Shown here: positions 17,028-26,388 of the stretch, one piece after another
Position numbering within the stretch: position 1 is the stretch's first letter
Layout of the letters: each line of letters opens with the position of its first letter
The notes under the pieces: model-generated
Told to the model about the DNA's origin: nothing
What the model saw: the letters and a program-made list of their open reading frames with translations, nothing else
The model's database searches: none
Position numbers and translations under genes: made by a program
Assembly (NCBI GenBank): GCA_937920345.1
Contig: CALGVA010000053.1
Location: forward strand, 1 to 64,000
DNA from: an uncultured Lachnospiraceae bacterium
GTDB lineage: Bacteria; Bacillota; Clostridia; Lachnospirales; Lachnospiraceae
Direction of reading: 5' to 3'
Length of the DNA: 64,000 nucleotides

Positions 17028-17048
17028 TCTGGGCAGGAGGTACTCCGC

Positions 17049-17666
17049 ATGCCGGATGAGAAAGCCACAAAAGAAAAACTGGTGCAGTGCGCAAAGCAGG
17101 AATTTCTGGAAAAAGGCTATATGAAAGCTTCCCTGCGCAGTATCTGCAAGAAGGCAGGCGTGACGACGGGCGCATTGTATTTCTTTTTTGAGAATAAAGA
17201 GGATCTGCTGTCAGCAGTCGTTGGGGAAACGCTCAGAGGACTGATGGAGCTGATACAGGCCCATTTTTTCAGAGAGATTGACACAGAGGTACAGACGGCG
17301 CTGGCGGGGGATGCCTCGGAGGACATCGACAGTGCGAAAGAGATTCTGCATTATTTGTATCAGCACTACGATATAGTGTTGATTCTGCTGACCAAAAGTC
17401 AGGGGAGCGCCTATGAGAACATTCTGGATCAGTTTGTAAATGCTTTAGAAAGGCATTATGACAGGCTGACCGAACAGCTTGCCGTAAAGTTCGGGATACG
17501 GAAACCGGATCAGTCGATTCTGCACTGGGCATCCCATATGCAGACAGATACATTTGTGCATCTTTTGACGCATGAGAGAGATGAACAGAAGGCGCTTCAG
17601 GATATCGAACAGATGGTTGCCTATCTTGTGGCAGGCTGGGTGGGCGCATTTGTCAGAAAGACATAG
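17049..17666 (+). CDS. TetR/AcrR-family transcriptional regulator
   Basis: The 205-residue protein has a canonical N-terminal helix-turn-helix (ILRS-type region GVTTGALYFFFENKEDLL, about 38-55) and a divergent ligand-binding C-terminal domain. AGGAGG precedes the ATG by 8 bases. Two copies of one palindrome flank the gene: one over its own promoter and one before the ABC transporter genes. It therefore most likely represses itself and the transporter until a ligand, perhaps an antimicrobial, is bound. A hairpin terminator separates it from the transporter genes, so they are transcribed separately. Confidence 0.92.
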   Translation: MPDEKATKEKLVQCAKQEFLEKGYMKASLRSICKKAGVTTGALYFFFENKEDLLSAVVGETLRGLMELIQAHFFREIDTEVQTALAGDASEDIDSAKEILHYLYQHYDIVLILLTKSQGSAYENILDQFVNALERHYDRLTEQLAVKFGIRKPDQSILHWASHMQTDTFVHLLTHERDEQKALQDIEQMVAYLVAGWVGAFVRKT

Positions 17667-17687
17667 AAAAACATAGTATCATTGACG

Positions 17688-17720
17688 GGCTATATGGCCG
17701 GAGACCGTATAGCCTGTTTT
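17688..17720 (+). terminator. Rho-independent terminator after tetR
   Basis: A 10-bp stem (17688-17697 with 17705-17714, one G-U pair) closes a 7-base loop and is followed by TGTTTT. It ends the TetR transcript just upstream of the second operator. Confidence 0.75.
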
Positions 17721-17729
17721 CAAACCTGG

Positions 17730-17748
17730 AACATAACGGTGTTATGTT
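17730..17748. promoter_or_regulatory. TetR-type operator O2 (perfect palindrome)
   Basis: AACATAAC-N3-GTTATGTT is a perfect 8+8 inverted repeat, 110 bases before the ABC ATPase start. A weak TTTTCA / TGTTAT promoter with 17-base spacing (17717-17745) would be covered by it. It matches O1 upstream of the TetR gene, which ties the transporter to that regulator. Confidence 0.78.
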
Positions 17749-17858
17749 GTCTGCTGCACAGGAGCCCGTCATGAATCCTGGAAACAGGATCGACGAAGCG
17801 CTTTGGGTGCCGGCATGAAAGCGGAGTGGTAAAGGATCAGAAAAGAGGAGGAAAATGT

Positions 17859-18569
17859 ATGTACCTGGAAGTCAGTAATTTAAAGAAGAGTTACGGGGAA
17901 GGCGGCAGTTTCACAGAGGTGCTCAGAGGCGTATCTCTGTCCGTGGAGGAAGGCGATATGTGCGTGATACAGGGGGCGAGCGGCAGCGGCAAATCCACGC
18001 TCTTAAACGGAATCGGCGGACTGGACCGGATGGATTCCGGTTCCATTCGGGTAGACGGGAAAGAGATCTGCAATCTGCCGCCGGCAGGACTTTCGGATTA
18101 CAGGAGGGAAAACCTCGGGTTTATTTTTCAGTTCTATAATCTGGTACCGAACCTTACGGTAAAGGAAAACATTCAGGTATGTGAATATCTGTCTGCGTGT
18201 CCGCTGGATCTCGCAGAGCTTCTGGAAACATTAGGGCTTACAGAGCATCAGAATAAATTCCCGTCCCAGCTCTCCGGCGGACAGCAGCAGCGGTGCGCAA
18301 TTGCAAGGGCGTTAATCAAGAATCCGAAGCTGCTTCTGTGCGATGAGCCGACAGGTGCGCTGGATTCCCGGACATCCCGGGACATACTCGTTCTTCTGGA
18401 AAAGGTAAATCAGAAATACGGCACGACTATGCTGATCGTCACCCATAACAACTCCATCAAGAATATGGTGGATCAGGTTGTTTTCTTAAAAGACGGGCAG
18501 ATCATGCAAAACTACCGCAACGAGCGGAAGGTGCCGGCGGCGGAACTGGAGGACATGTGTGAGACATAA
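17859..18569 (+). CDS. ABC transporter ATP-binding protein (MacB/LolD type)
   Basis: The protein has 236 residues from the ATG preceded by AGGAGG; an in-frame GTG at 17826 lacks a site. Walker A is GASGSGKST near 40, the Q-loop is FQFYNL, the signature is LSGGQQQR near 139, Walker B is LLLCDEP near 160, and the H-loop is IVTHN. The sequence is closest to the LolD/MacB/BceA group, whose ATPases power FtsX-type permeases that extract lipids or peptides. The permease gene follows within 3 bases. Regulation by the adjacent TetR is indicated by the operator upstream. Confidence 0.93.
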   Translation: MYLEVSNLKKSYGEGGSFTEVLRGVSLSVEEGDMCVIQGASGSGKSTLLNGIGGLDRMDSGSIRVDGKEICNLPPAGLSDYRRENLGFIFQFYNLVPNLTVKENIQVCEYLSACPLDLAELLETLGLTEHQNKFPSQLSGGQQQRCAIARALIKNPKLLLCDEPTGALDSRTSRDILVLLEKVNQKYGTTMLIVTHNNSIKNMVDQVVFLKDGQIMQNYRNERKVPAAELEDMCET

Positions 18570-18571
18570 AC

Positions 18572-20881
18572 ATGTCACAGGAAAGAAAGGTATGGTTATC
18601 AAGTATGCAAAAAGTATTGAGAAGACGTATTCTGCGGGAACTGAAAGAGAATATGCCGCGGTATCTGGCATTGGGTGCGATGATCATTCTGGGAATGTAC
18701 ATCGTGATCAGTCTGGTTGCGGCGGCAGATGCCATTATGCAGGGAAGTGCAGAGGCGGCAGCGGAGCAGTCCGTGGAGGATGGCCAGTTTACCCTGTTTG
18801 CACCGATGGGCGGTGTAGAGCGGCAGCAGCTTGAAAGTGCCGGGATCACGTTGGAGGAGCACTTTTATCTGGATTATGGGACGGCAGACGGGTCCACCTT
18901 ACGCGTGTCGGCGGTAAGGCAGGCGATCGACAGGGTGCGGGCGGATTCCGGGAGGATGCCGGCGGAAAACGGGGAGGTTCTGCTGGAGAAACGCTACTGT
19001 GAAGAACATGACATTCATGTCGGTGATGAGATACGGATTGGCGCATTTCATTATCATGTGTGCGGAATCGGCAGCTCGCCGGATTACGATGCGCCGTACC
19101 GGAACCTGTCGGATAACGTCGTGGACAGCGGGCAGTTCGGCACGGCTTTTGTAACCATGCAGGATTATAATATGCTGCGGGAGGAAGGGGGCAGTCTGCA
19201 GGCGGAAGAATACGTATATGCGTATCTGCTGCATGACAAGCTGACGGATCGGGAACTGAAAGAGATACTGCGGGACTTTCGGGCAGCGGTACGTGATAAT
19301 GACAATGCATATTTTCAGGAGCAGCCGGTGCAGATACTGCCGGCCGACGATAATATCCGCATAGGCGGTGCGGCTGGAGACGTGGTGATCAATAAACTGA
19401 CGGGACTCCTGGCGGGTGTTCTGCTTATCGTGCTGTTTGCCTATGTCATCTCTGTTTTTGTGGTGCATACGATTGAAAAAGAATCGGAGGTCATCGGTAC
19501 GTTGTACGCCCTCGGACTGAAAAGAAAGGAATTGCTGCGGCATTATCTGATCCTGCCCGTCGTGCTCACCCTGATTGCGGGAATCATCGGTACAGCGCTC
19601 GGGTACAGCAGCTTTGGCGTGCGGGTGCAGATGCGGGACACTTACAGTTACTTTTCCATACCGGAGTTTCCGGTCGTATACAAACCGTATCTGCTGGTAT
19701 ACGGGATCGTGATGCCGCCGGTGGCGGCCGCGCTGACGAATCTGCTGGTGATATACGACAAACTGAGCAGACCGGCGCTTGCACTGATCCGCAGGGAACA
19801 GAAGGCGGCGAAAGCAGGAAGGCTTGCACTTGCAGGCACGGGATTTGTCCAGGCGTTCCGGATTCGCCATTTTATCAGGGAAAAGCGAACGGCATTCACC
19901 GTATTCTGGGGCATGTTCCTTGCGCTGTCAGTCTGTATGATCGGGCTGAACTGCTATGTACTATGCGAACATGTGCGGACGGACAGTGTGACGGATACCC
20001 GGTATCAATATCTCTATACCCTTAAGTACCCGATGCTGCCGGTACCGGCGGGTACAGAGGAGGCCTACGGCGTGATCCTGAACAAAGAAACGCTCGGCTA
20101 TAACTTTGATGTGACGTTGTTCGGGATTCATCCGGATAATCCGTACTTTGACGCACCGGTGACAAAAGGGCAGAACCGTGCAATGGTTTCTTCCGCAATG
20201 GCGAGCAAGTACAGACTGCGGACGGGAGATGACCTTGTGCTGAACGATGAAGACAATGACAGAAGCTACGCGTTTACAGTGGACGGAATCGTGCCTTATT
20301 CTGCAGGCATGGCTGTTTTTATGCATATTGACAGTATGAGAGAACTGATGGGGACGAAAGAGGATCATTATAATATGCTGTTCGTAGACCGTGCGCTGGA
20401 GATCGATCCCGACAGGCTGTATGCCACGTCTTCCAAGATGTCGGTGGAAAAGAGTGCGGCCGTCTTCACGGAGAAAATGCGGCCTATGATTCGTATGGTA
20501 ACCAGTGTTTCCGCCCTGCTCTTCCTTGTGGTCATGTATCTGATGCTGAAAGTCATGATCGACCGCTGTGCGGCTCCTATTGCCATGATGAAAATCTTCG
20601 GATACCGCCGCAGGGAGATCCGGAAGCTCTATCTGGATGGTAATCTTGTGATTGTGGCCGTCAGTGCGGCAATGGGAATCCCGCTTGCCAAGCGGTTGAT
20701 CGATGCGGCATATCCGTATCTGGTGTCCAACGTGGCGGTCGATCTGAACCTTACCTTTGGATGGCAGCTCTACGCAGGACTGTATGCGGCGATCCTCGGG
20801 CTGTATCTGGTCTGTACGCCGCTCCTGATGCGCAGGGTCAACCGGATTCTTCCGGCAAAAGTGCTGAAGAACAGAGAGTAG
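18572..20881 (+). CDS. FtsX-family ABC permease
   Basis: The protein has 769 residues. One N-terminal membrane helix (about 28-50) precedes a large extracytoplasmic domain. A first FtsX domain has helices near 275-300, 325-350 and 375-400. A helix near 450 precedes a second extracytoplasmic domain, and a last FtsX domain has helices near 640-665, 695-715 and 735-760. This matches the long two-FtsX permeases of Gram-positive peptide or lipid exporters. The start is uncertain: ATG 18572 has a distant GGAGG, and ATG 18605 (12th codon) is an alternative. It forms a two-gene transcript with the ATPase. Confidence 0.9.
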   Translation: MSQERKVWLSSMQKVLRRRILRELKENMPRYLALGAMIILGMYIVISLVAAADAIMQGSAEAAAEQSVEDGQFTLFAPMGGVERQQLESAGITLEEHFYLDYGTADGSTLRVSAVRQAIDRVRADSGRMPAENGEVLLEKRYCEEHDIHVGDEIRIGAFHYHVCGIGSSPDYDAPYRNLSDNVVDSGQFGTAFVTMQDYNMLREEGGSLQAEEYVYAYLLHDKLTDRELKEILRDFRAAVRDNDNAYFQEQPVQILPADDNIRIGGAAGDVVINKLTGLLAGVLLIVLFAYVISVFVVHTIEKESEVIGTLYALGLKRKELLRHYLILPVVLTLIAGIIGTALGYSSFGVRVQMRDTYSYFSIPEFPVVYKPYLLVYGIVMPPVAAALTNLLVIYDKLSRPALALIRREQKAAKAGRLALAGTGFVQAFRIRHFIREKRTAFTVFWGMFLALSVCMIGLNCYVLCEHVRTDSVTDTRYQYLYTLKYPMLPVPAGTEEAYGVILNKETLGYNFDVTLFGIHPDNPYFDAPVTKGQNRAMVSSAMASKYRLRTGDDLVLNDEDNDRSYAFTVDGIVPYSAGMAVFMHIDSMRELMGTKEDHYNMLFVDRALEIDPDRLYATSSKMSVEKSAAVFTEKMRPMIRMVTSVSALLFLVVMYLMLKVMIDRCAAPIAMMKIFGYRRREIRKLYLDGNLVIVAVSAAMGIPLAKRLIDAAYPYLVSNVAVDLNLTFGWQLYAGLYAAILGLYLVCTPLLMRRVNRILPAKVLKNRE

Positions 20882-20889
20882 GTAACCGA

Positions 20890-20918
20890 TTGTCAGTAAA
20901 AACCCGGCATGATATACT
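20890..20918 (+). promoter_or_regulatory. promoter of the InlB-repeat surface protein gene
   Basis: TTGTCA (20890-20895) and TATACT (20913-20918) are separated by the optimal 17 bases. The start would be near 20925, about 46 bases before the ATG at 20971. Confidence 0.6.
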
Positions 20919-20970
20919 GAATAAAAGAAGCGCTGCAACAGATATTCGATACAATAAGAAGAGGTACGCA

Positions 20971-23637
20971 ATGAAAAAGAAGGCTTTATTCAGTTTCGGT
21001 GCATATATATTAGCGATACAGACGGTTTGCTGTAATACTTTTCCGTGTTATGCAACAGGGACCGGTTCAAGGATAGTTCCGGCAGCGGAGTCCGGTGCAG
21101 GATCAGTTCTGGCGACAGTGCCTGGTTCTTCAGGCGCAGGTTTTGCCGGAGAGATCGGGGCGGGAGCGTATCCGGCGGCAGACAGTTTTGGAGCGGAAGC
21201 CTACAGATTGGAGACAGACCGGCAGCAGATCAGTTTCGGCTCGCTCGAACAGGGCAGTCCGGCGCCCGGGCAGGACATTGTGCTGACCAATCAGGGCACG
21301 GAGGATATCCGGCTTTCGTGGCATGAGGCCGACTATCACGACTGTATCGTAGTGGACGCGCCGGACAGTGACTGTCTGGGTCCCGGTGAATCCTGTACGT
21401 TTACGGTGGAGGCGGACACGTCTCTGGAACCGGGGAGTTACAGTGCATTTCTTCTGTTTGGCGATATGGAGGACATATATTTTGTAAACGGCAAACAGGT
21501 GAATATATCTCTGGAGATCCGGAAGCCGGTTCCGGCGGCGCCTGTGATTACATCGGTCAGTATCTCACCCGGGACAACGGTTCTTACGAAGAATGCATCC
21601 TGTGTCTTCACAGCGTCGGTGTCGGGGCAGAACGATTACAGCCGGGAGGTGGCATGGAGCGTTTCCGGACAGACGAGCCGGAATACTTATATTGACGGCA
21701 ATGGAACGCTGTATGTGGGTGCGGACGAGACGGCTTACAGTCTGGTCGTGAGGGCAGTGTCTAAACAGGACAGCAATTACAGCGCGACAGCGCTGGTGTC
21801 TTTACAGAAGTCCAGTTATTTTATACAGGTGAAAGCCTCTCCGGAGCACGGCGGTTCCGTATACGGGAGCGGCATCGTGGAAGAAGGGGGACACGCCGTA
21901 ATCTCGGCGGCGCCCAACAATGGATTCTTCTTTGACGGCTGGTCGTCAGACAATAACAAGGTCTCGTCCAATTCACAGTATGTCGTCGATAATGTGCACA
22001 GCGATAAAGTTTTCGTGGCAAATTTTAAACCGGTAAGCTGCCGGGTCAACGTGACGGTCAATAACAGCAATGCAGGTACGGTGACAGAGAGCAGGACAGT
22101 CGGATACGGGGAGAATATGACGCTGGAAGCAGCTGCGAAGGAAGGCTACCGGTTTGACAGTTGGATGGAGAACGGTAAGATCATCAGCACGGACAGCAGA
22201 ATGGAACTGCGTAACATTACGGAGTCCAGAAGTATCACCGCCATGTTTTCCCAGAATAAATGTAAGATTTCGCTTGCCTGCTCGCCGGCTGACCTGGGAG
22301 GCGTGTCCGGTCAGGGCGTCTATGATAAAGGAAGCAATGTTAAAATAACAGCTGTTCCGATACAGGGGTGCAGGTTTACCGGGTGGTCAGAGAACGGCGG
22401 GATTGTCAGTACAGAGAAGGAATATGTGATAAACGCTCTTTCCAGGGACAGATATCTGGTGGCGCATTTTGAGAAGGAGCAGGTCAGGAGTTATACGATC
22501 GGCGCGGCGGTATCATCATACGGCGGCACGATCACACCTAAGGGAATCAGTACGGTTCCGGAAGGGTCCGGACTGCTTTATACGATTGCGCCCAGAAGCG
22601 GTTATGCTATTCAGAATGTATATGTGGACGGGAAACCGGTAGGAGCGGTTTCGTCTTACCGTTTCACCGATGTTAAATCAGAGCATACGATTTCCGCAGA
22701 TTTTAAAGAAATACCAAAGCAGGATCATGGCAATACGCCGGATGGAGACAAAGGGCAGGCAGACGAAAAACAGCCGGATGAGGTGCCGACGGATACGGCG
22801 GACGTGCCAGCAGAGGAACAGGAAGATCCCGACGGACAGCAGACGGCAGAGATGACACAGCTGACCGGAACGCTTCAATATTTGAACATCTCCGTGGAGG
22901 AAGCGGAGCGCATGATCGATGCCGGTGATGAACGGGAACTGATGACAGGCGCGCTGATAACCGGCGATCTGCAGGTGACGATCCATAATGATTTTGCGGC
23001 CAATGCGCAGGAAACTTCCGATGGCAGCTTCTATGATAATTCCACCGTCACGAATTTTGAAACGGTACTGGATCATATTCTGACCAGGGAAGATAAGATG
23101 GAGATGCTGCGGGGGAACAGCCCGGTGGCCTTGAATTTACATATTAATAATGTCGGGGAGGATGTGTCCCGCCTGACTGTCAGGTCATTTGAGGAGAAGA
23201 AGCTGCCTGCCATGCAGATCGGACAGTATTTTGAAATGTTTCTCATGGAGTCGGGGCAGGGCGATACGCGGATGATCTCAACGCTTCCGGAAGCGTTGAA
23301 AGTGGTGATTGAAGTACCGGATAATTTAAGGGCGGATAACCGGGAATTCTACATTCTGCGGCTGCACACGAAGGAGGACGGCAGTACGGAGTATGCGGAA
23401 CTTCCGGATGAAGATCATGATCCGGATACGATCTCATTTTCCACGGACCGGTTTTCTCCGTATGCGATCGCCTACATAGACTGGAATGCGGATGCTAAGG
23501 GAGATGCGGAACCGGCAGAGAAGACCGCAGACAACAGAAAGATTGTAAATGTGATAATAATAACATTTGTTATATTTATTGCGGGCATGGTGCTGCTGAC
23601 GCTGCGGCACGGGAGAAACAGGAAGAACCTGCACTGA
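20971..23637 (+). CDS. secreted, membrane-anchored protein with InlB-like repeats
   Basis: The protein has 888 residues from the ATG preceded by AGAGG; the open frame extends upstream but without a start site. A signal peptide (MKKKALFSFGAYIL, then TVCC) leads to an Ig-like or choice-of-anchor region (about 80-180) and a Big-type domain (about 185-285). About four InlB B-repeat-like units follow (about 285-580), each ending in a variation of AxF(K/S/E), with FDGW or FTGW cores. Next come an acidic Pro/Gln/Asp linker (about 580-630) and a C-terminal globular domain. One membrane helix near the end (NVIIITFVIFIAGMVLLTL) and a basic tail anchor it. No LPxTG motif is present. Binding or adhesion is the usual role of such repeats; the ligand is unknown. 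Confidence 0.82.
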   Translation: MKKKALFSFGAYILAIQTVCCNTFPCYATGTGSRIVPAAESGAGSVLATVPGSSGAGFAGEIGAGAYPAADSFGAEAYRLETDRQQISFGSLEQGSPAPGQDIVLTNQGTEDIRLSWHEADYHDCIVVDAPDSDCLGPGESCTFTVEADTSLEPGSYSAFLLFGDMEDIYFVNGKQVNISLEIRKPVPAAPVITSVSISPGTTVLTKNASCVFTASVSGQNDYSREVAWSVSGQTSRNTYIDGNGTLYVGADETAYSLVVRAVSKQDSNYSATALVSLQKSSYFIQVKASPEHGGSVYGSGIVEEGGHAVISAAPNNGFFFDGWSSDNNKVSSNSQYVVDNVHSDKVFVANFKPVSCRVNVTVNNSNAGTVTESRTVGYGENMTLEAAAKEGYRFDSWMENGKIISTDSRMELRNITESRSITAMFSQNKCKISLACSPADLGGVSGQGVYDKGSNVKITAVPIQGCRFTGWSENGGIVSTEKEYVINALSRDRYLVAHFEKEQVRSYTIGAAVSSYGGTITPKGISTVPEGSGLLYTIAPRSGYAIQNVYVDGKPVGAVSSYRFTDVKSEHTISADFKEIPKQDHGNTPDGDKGQADEKQPDEVPTDTADVPAEEQEDPDGQQTAEMTQLTGTLQYLNISVEEAERMIDAGDERELMTGALITGDLQVTIHNDFAANAQETSDGSFYDNSTVTNFETVLDHILTREDKMEMLRGNSPVALNLHINNVGEDVSRLTVRSFEEKKLPAMQIGQYFEMFLMESGQGDTRMISTLPEALKVVIEVPDNLRADNREFYILRLHTKEDGSTEYAELPDEDHDPDTISFSTDRFSPYAIAYIDWNADAKGDAEPAEKTADNRKIVNVIIITFVIFIAGMVLLTLRHGRNRKNLH

Positions 23638-23742
23638 TTTATCAATCGGCAATTTGGGTCAGAGGCGGGGATATGCCCTGATTGCAGTAAACTGCTCTGA
23701 CATGGAAGATTCGTATCGAAGAAAGGATTATAGGATTGTTCT

Positions 23743-24465
23743 ATGAGAAAAATAATGAAACACGCCGTATTAACCTTCCTGCTTCTGGGACTTGGCCTAT
23801 CCACGGCTCTGCTTGCGTATCTGCATTTCTATGCAGAGGACGAAAGTGATCTGTCCGGAGCGTGGATGACCCGGCTGGATCTGACGGAGCGGGCGGCAGT
23901 CACGGCGCTCGACTGGCTGCAGGACATAGAGGGCGTATCGGTTTCTCTGGAAGATATGGAGCCGCATATGCGGGAATTGACCGTGCAGGTCAGTTTGGAA
24001 ATGGAACAGCCGGACCGGTCAGCGGGAACTTTTCAATGCACTATCGATCCGGAGAGTTATGAAACCTGTTATCAGGCGGCCTATGAAGCATTTGCCGAAT
24101 GCTTTCGGGAACTTCTGGGAGAGCGGCTTCGCATGGCAGGCTACGAGGGCAGTACGGAGCAGGAAGCCGTGGAAGAACTTGTGACCCGGACCTTTGGGAT
24201 GTCCACCGTCTCATATCTGATGTCCTGCGGTCCGGTGCTGCTGCCTTCTATAGAAGAACTGCAGGCGCAGTATGACGGCAGCGGTAACTATGAAATTGCT
24301 GAGGGTATTTTGACCAGACGGTTTGAAGACGGCGGAGCGGTCATCACGAAGGAGGAGCGCTATATCCGGCAAGGAGGCGAGCTGATTCTGACGGGCGAGG
24401 CCGGGGAGGCGTCTTCCGGGGGATTTTTTGAATTGTATCCGGTGGTATATATACTGGAACAATAA
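23743..24465 (+). CDS. membrane-anchored hypothetical protein
   Basis: The 240-residue protein has an N-terminal hydrophobic segment (AVLTFLLLGLGLSTALLAYL, about 8-27) that acts as an uncleaved anchor or signal. The extracytoplasmic domain is acidic and shows no catalytic motif I know. A strand pattern in FQCTIDPESYETCYQ and the helix TCYQAAYEAFAECFRELL suggest a compact fold. There is no lipobox. It follows the InlB-repeat gene by 105 bases, with AGGA before its ATG, and may be co-expressed with it. Confidence 0.6.
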   Translation: MRKIMKHAVLTFLLLGLGLSTALLAYLHFYAEDESDLSGAWMTRLDLTERAAVTALDWLQDIEGVSVSLEDMEPHMRELTVQVSLEMEQPDRSAGTFQCTIDPESYETCYQAAYEAFAECFRELLGERLRMAGYEGSTEQEAVEELVTRTFGMSTVSYLMSCGPVLLPSIEELQAQYDGSGNYEIAEGILTRRFEDGGAVITKEERYIRQGGELILTGEAGEASSGGFFELYPVVYILEQ

Positions 24466-24485
24466 GCGGCTCTGACAGGGGGAGT

Positions 24486-24645
24486 AGTGTGAAAAATCAC
24501 ACGGATTGTTTCACTGTCTGAACAAGTTCAGACGCAAATTTGTGCCGGAGCGTCACAAATTTGTTTGTATGGCAAAACTTTGTAAACAAAGTTTGCAAAG
24601 TTGAAATGCTCCTTGTCGCGTAAACGCTCCGGAATGGAGATTAAT
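24486..24645. repeat. hairpin-rich repeat unit 1
   Basis: Successive perfect or near-perfect hairpins fill this unit: 24487-24502 (GTGTGA stem), 24516-24533 (GTCTGAAC stem), 24535-24563 (10-bp CAAATTTGTG stem) and 24572-24596 (ACTTTGT stem). It ends in GGAATGGAGATTAAT (24631-24645). The same skeleton recurs in the next unit with different stem sequences. Together the two units fill the 325-base interval that holds no gene. Confidence 0.75.
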
Positions 24646-24790
24646 AGTGTGAAAAATAAGCTTGATAGCTCATTTTTCACACGGCTATTTGTGCCGCAGG
24701 CGTCACAAAATAGCTCTTATCGCAGAGCCGAATCTGATATTCGGCTCGCGATTCTTCCGACGCTAAAGCGTCTGCGGAATGGAGATTAAT
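24646..24790. repeat. hairpin-rich repeat unit 2, ending at a ribosome binding site
   Basis: Hairpins lie at 24647-24682 (11-bp GTGTGAAAAAT stem), 24684-24714 (GCTATTT stem), 24721-24750 (GAGCCGAAT stem extended by CGC/GCG) and 24759-24772 (GACGCT stem). The unit ends with GGAATGGAGATTAAT (24776-24790), identical to the end of unit 1. Its GGAG serves as ribosome binding site of the following carboxypeptidase gene. The order of elements matches unit 1: GTGTGA hairpin, then a hairpin with a GCCG...GCGTCACA loop edge, then others. Confidence 0.75.
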
Positions 24791-26251
24791 ATGAAGAATA
24801 TTATACATAGAATCAGCATCATGATCCTGTCCGTACTTCTGGTATGTGTCTTCCTGCCGTCAGGAGCGTCTGCGAGCTATGAGATCTGCGGCACCTGTCA
24901 GGTGCAGGCGGACGATGGCGCCGCAGACACCGTGAAATATCTGGACTACGGGTATGTTCATAATACCTATCTCTCTTTGCGGGATATGGCTGTGGTACTG
25001 CAGGATACGGACAAAGCCTTTTCTCTTGAAATTACGAAGAATACGGTCAGCCTGACGCCGGGCGGCGCCTATGTGCCGCTGGGAACAGAAAACACCCCGT
25101 GGGAAAGCGATGAGAACCCGGATATTGCTCTGCGGCGCAATGAATTTGAGGTGAGCGGGCAGAAGATGTCCTATTATACCATGATTATGAAGCTGCCTTC
25201 CGATGATTATGACTGCTTTATGATGATTACTGATCTGGCCATGCTCTTAGATGTGAATATCATAGCTTCCGATGAGAACGTACTGCAGATCCGTACACAA
25301 GAGATTTTCGAGGTCTCCCCGGAGGCTCTGGAGGAAGCCGGATATTTCTACGGGGTCAACAGCGTGCTGGCAGGAGATGCCACGACCGGGGAAGTATATT
25401 ACCGGTATCAGGCGGCGGAGCCTTACCCGATTGCCAGTACGTCCAAGCTGATGACGTGCCTTTTGACAATGGACGCTATATCGGTCGGGCAGATCAGCCT
25501 TGAGGAGTCTGTCACGATCTCGGATGCGGCGCAGCGGCTGGCCACGTCGAGTGATGGGGTGGTTCCGCTGAAAGCAGGGGAGCAGATTACTGTGCAGGAG
25601 CTTCTGACCGGGCTGCTTCTGCCCTCCAGCAACGAATGTGCGCTGTGTCTGGCGGAGACGATCGCCGGGTCGGAGGCGGCATTTGTAGAAAAGATGAATC
25701 AGAAAGCGCAGGAGCTGGGATTATCCCAGGCGGTTTTCTATAACAGCCACGGGCTGCCCTCGTACACGGAGGAAGCCGTGCCGGCCAAGCGCCAGAACCG
25801 TATGAGCGCGGAGGATATGTTCCGGCTTGCATCGTATCTGCTGAAGGTCTATCCGCAGGTCACGGAGATCACTTCCATGAAGGAGGCCAGGATAGAATCA
25901 CTTGATTTTGAGGTGCGCAACAGCAATCCGCTGCTGCATAATCTGTCCGGCGTCACGGGGTTAAAAACCGGCACGACCAATAAAGCCGGCGCCTGTCTGG
26001 TCACGTCCCTGTCCGCGGGCGACGGGAACACGTCCCATGACTTGGTCGTCGTTGTCTTCGGCACCGAGGACTCTATAGAGCGGGGCAGAGTATCCGGACT
26101 GCTGGCCAGATACGCCCTGCAGGCATTTCGTGAGGGCGGGCAGAAGTCTGTAGCCGCGGAGAATGCGCAGACTGTCAGCGGTCTGCCCGTACACGCCGAA
26201 GCGGCGGTCGGGCGGATTGTACGGAGTGTTGTGGGTAAGAGCGGAGAGTAG
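24791..26251 (+). CDS. D-alanyl-D-alanine carboxypeptidase (peptidase S11)
   Basis: The protein has 486 residues from the ATG preceded by TGGAG (about 6-base spacing); an in-frame ATG four codons earlier is part of the repeat. A signal peptide ending ASA precedes a 165-residue extracytoplasmic domain resembling the copper-amine-oxidase N-like fold. The PBP5-type catalytic domain follows: STSK near 218-221 (nucleophile and general base), SSN near 279-281 and KTGTT near 398-402. These complete the penicillin-binding triad. It trims the terminal D-Ala of peptidoglycan stem peptides. The C-terminal PBP5 membrane helix is not evident, so it may be released or wall-associated. Confidence 0.92.
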   Translation: MKNIIHRISIMILSVLLVCVFLPSGASASYEICGTCQVQADDGAADTVKYLDYGYVHNTYLSLRDMAVVLQDTDKAFSLEITKNTVSLTPGGAYVPLGTENTPWESDENPDIALRRNEFEVSGQKMSYYTMIMKLPSDDYDCFMMITDLAMLLDVNIIASDENVLQIRTQEIFEVSPEALEEAGYFYGVNSVLAGDATTGEVYYRYQAAEPYPIASTSKLMTCLLTMDAISVGQISLEESVTISDAAQRLATSSDGVVPLKAGEQITVQELLTGLLLPSSNECALCLAETIAGSEAAFVEKMNQKAQELGLSQAVFYNSHGLPSYTEEAVPAKRQNRMSAEDMFRLASYLLKVYPQVTEITSMKEARIESLDFEVRNSNPLLHNLSGVTGLKTGTTNKAGACLVTSLSAGDGNTSHDLVVVVFGTEDSIERGRVSGLLARYALQAFREGGQKSVAAENAQTVSGLPVHAEAAVGRIVRSVVGKSGE

Positions 26252-26353
26252 CAGCAATTCAGGTTTGTTTTCCGGAACGGGATTGTTCTTTGGATCATAA
26301 TATCCTCATTTTTTGTTTGCTTCCCGGCGCCGGCATGAATCGTAATAGAAGAT

Positions 26354-26382
26354 TTGACAGTAAGAGCTACATAAAGTATAAT
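26354..26382 (+). promoter_or_regulatory. perfect-consensus promoter of the glycan cluster
   Basis: TTGACA (26354-26359) and TATAAT (26377-26382) are both exact consensus boxes with the optimal 17-base spacer. The start would be near 26389. No other promoter of this quality is seen upstream of any gene from here to the window end, so it probably drives the long co-directional cluster. Confidence 0.82.
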
Positions 26383-26388
26383 GATAAG

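Noticed and set aside
18899..20971. Minus-strand frames of 323 and 336 residues opposite the FtsX permease gene
   Set aside because: The products are His-, Arg- and Gln-rich with no motif, and the plus-strand permease accounts for the coding signal.
24486..24790. Possible CRISPR array
   Set aside because: The repeats are hairpin units of about 150 bases with variable stems, not short identical repeats with unique spacers. No cas genes are seen.
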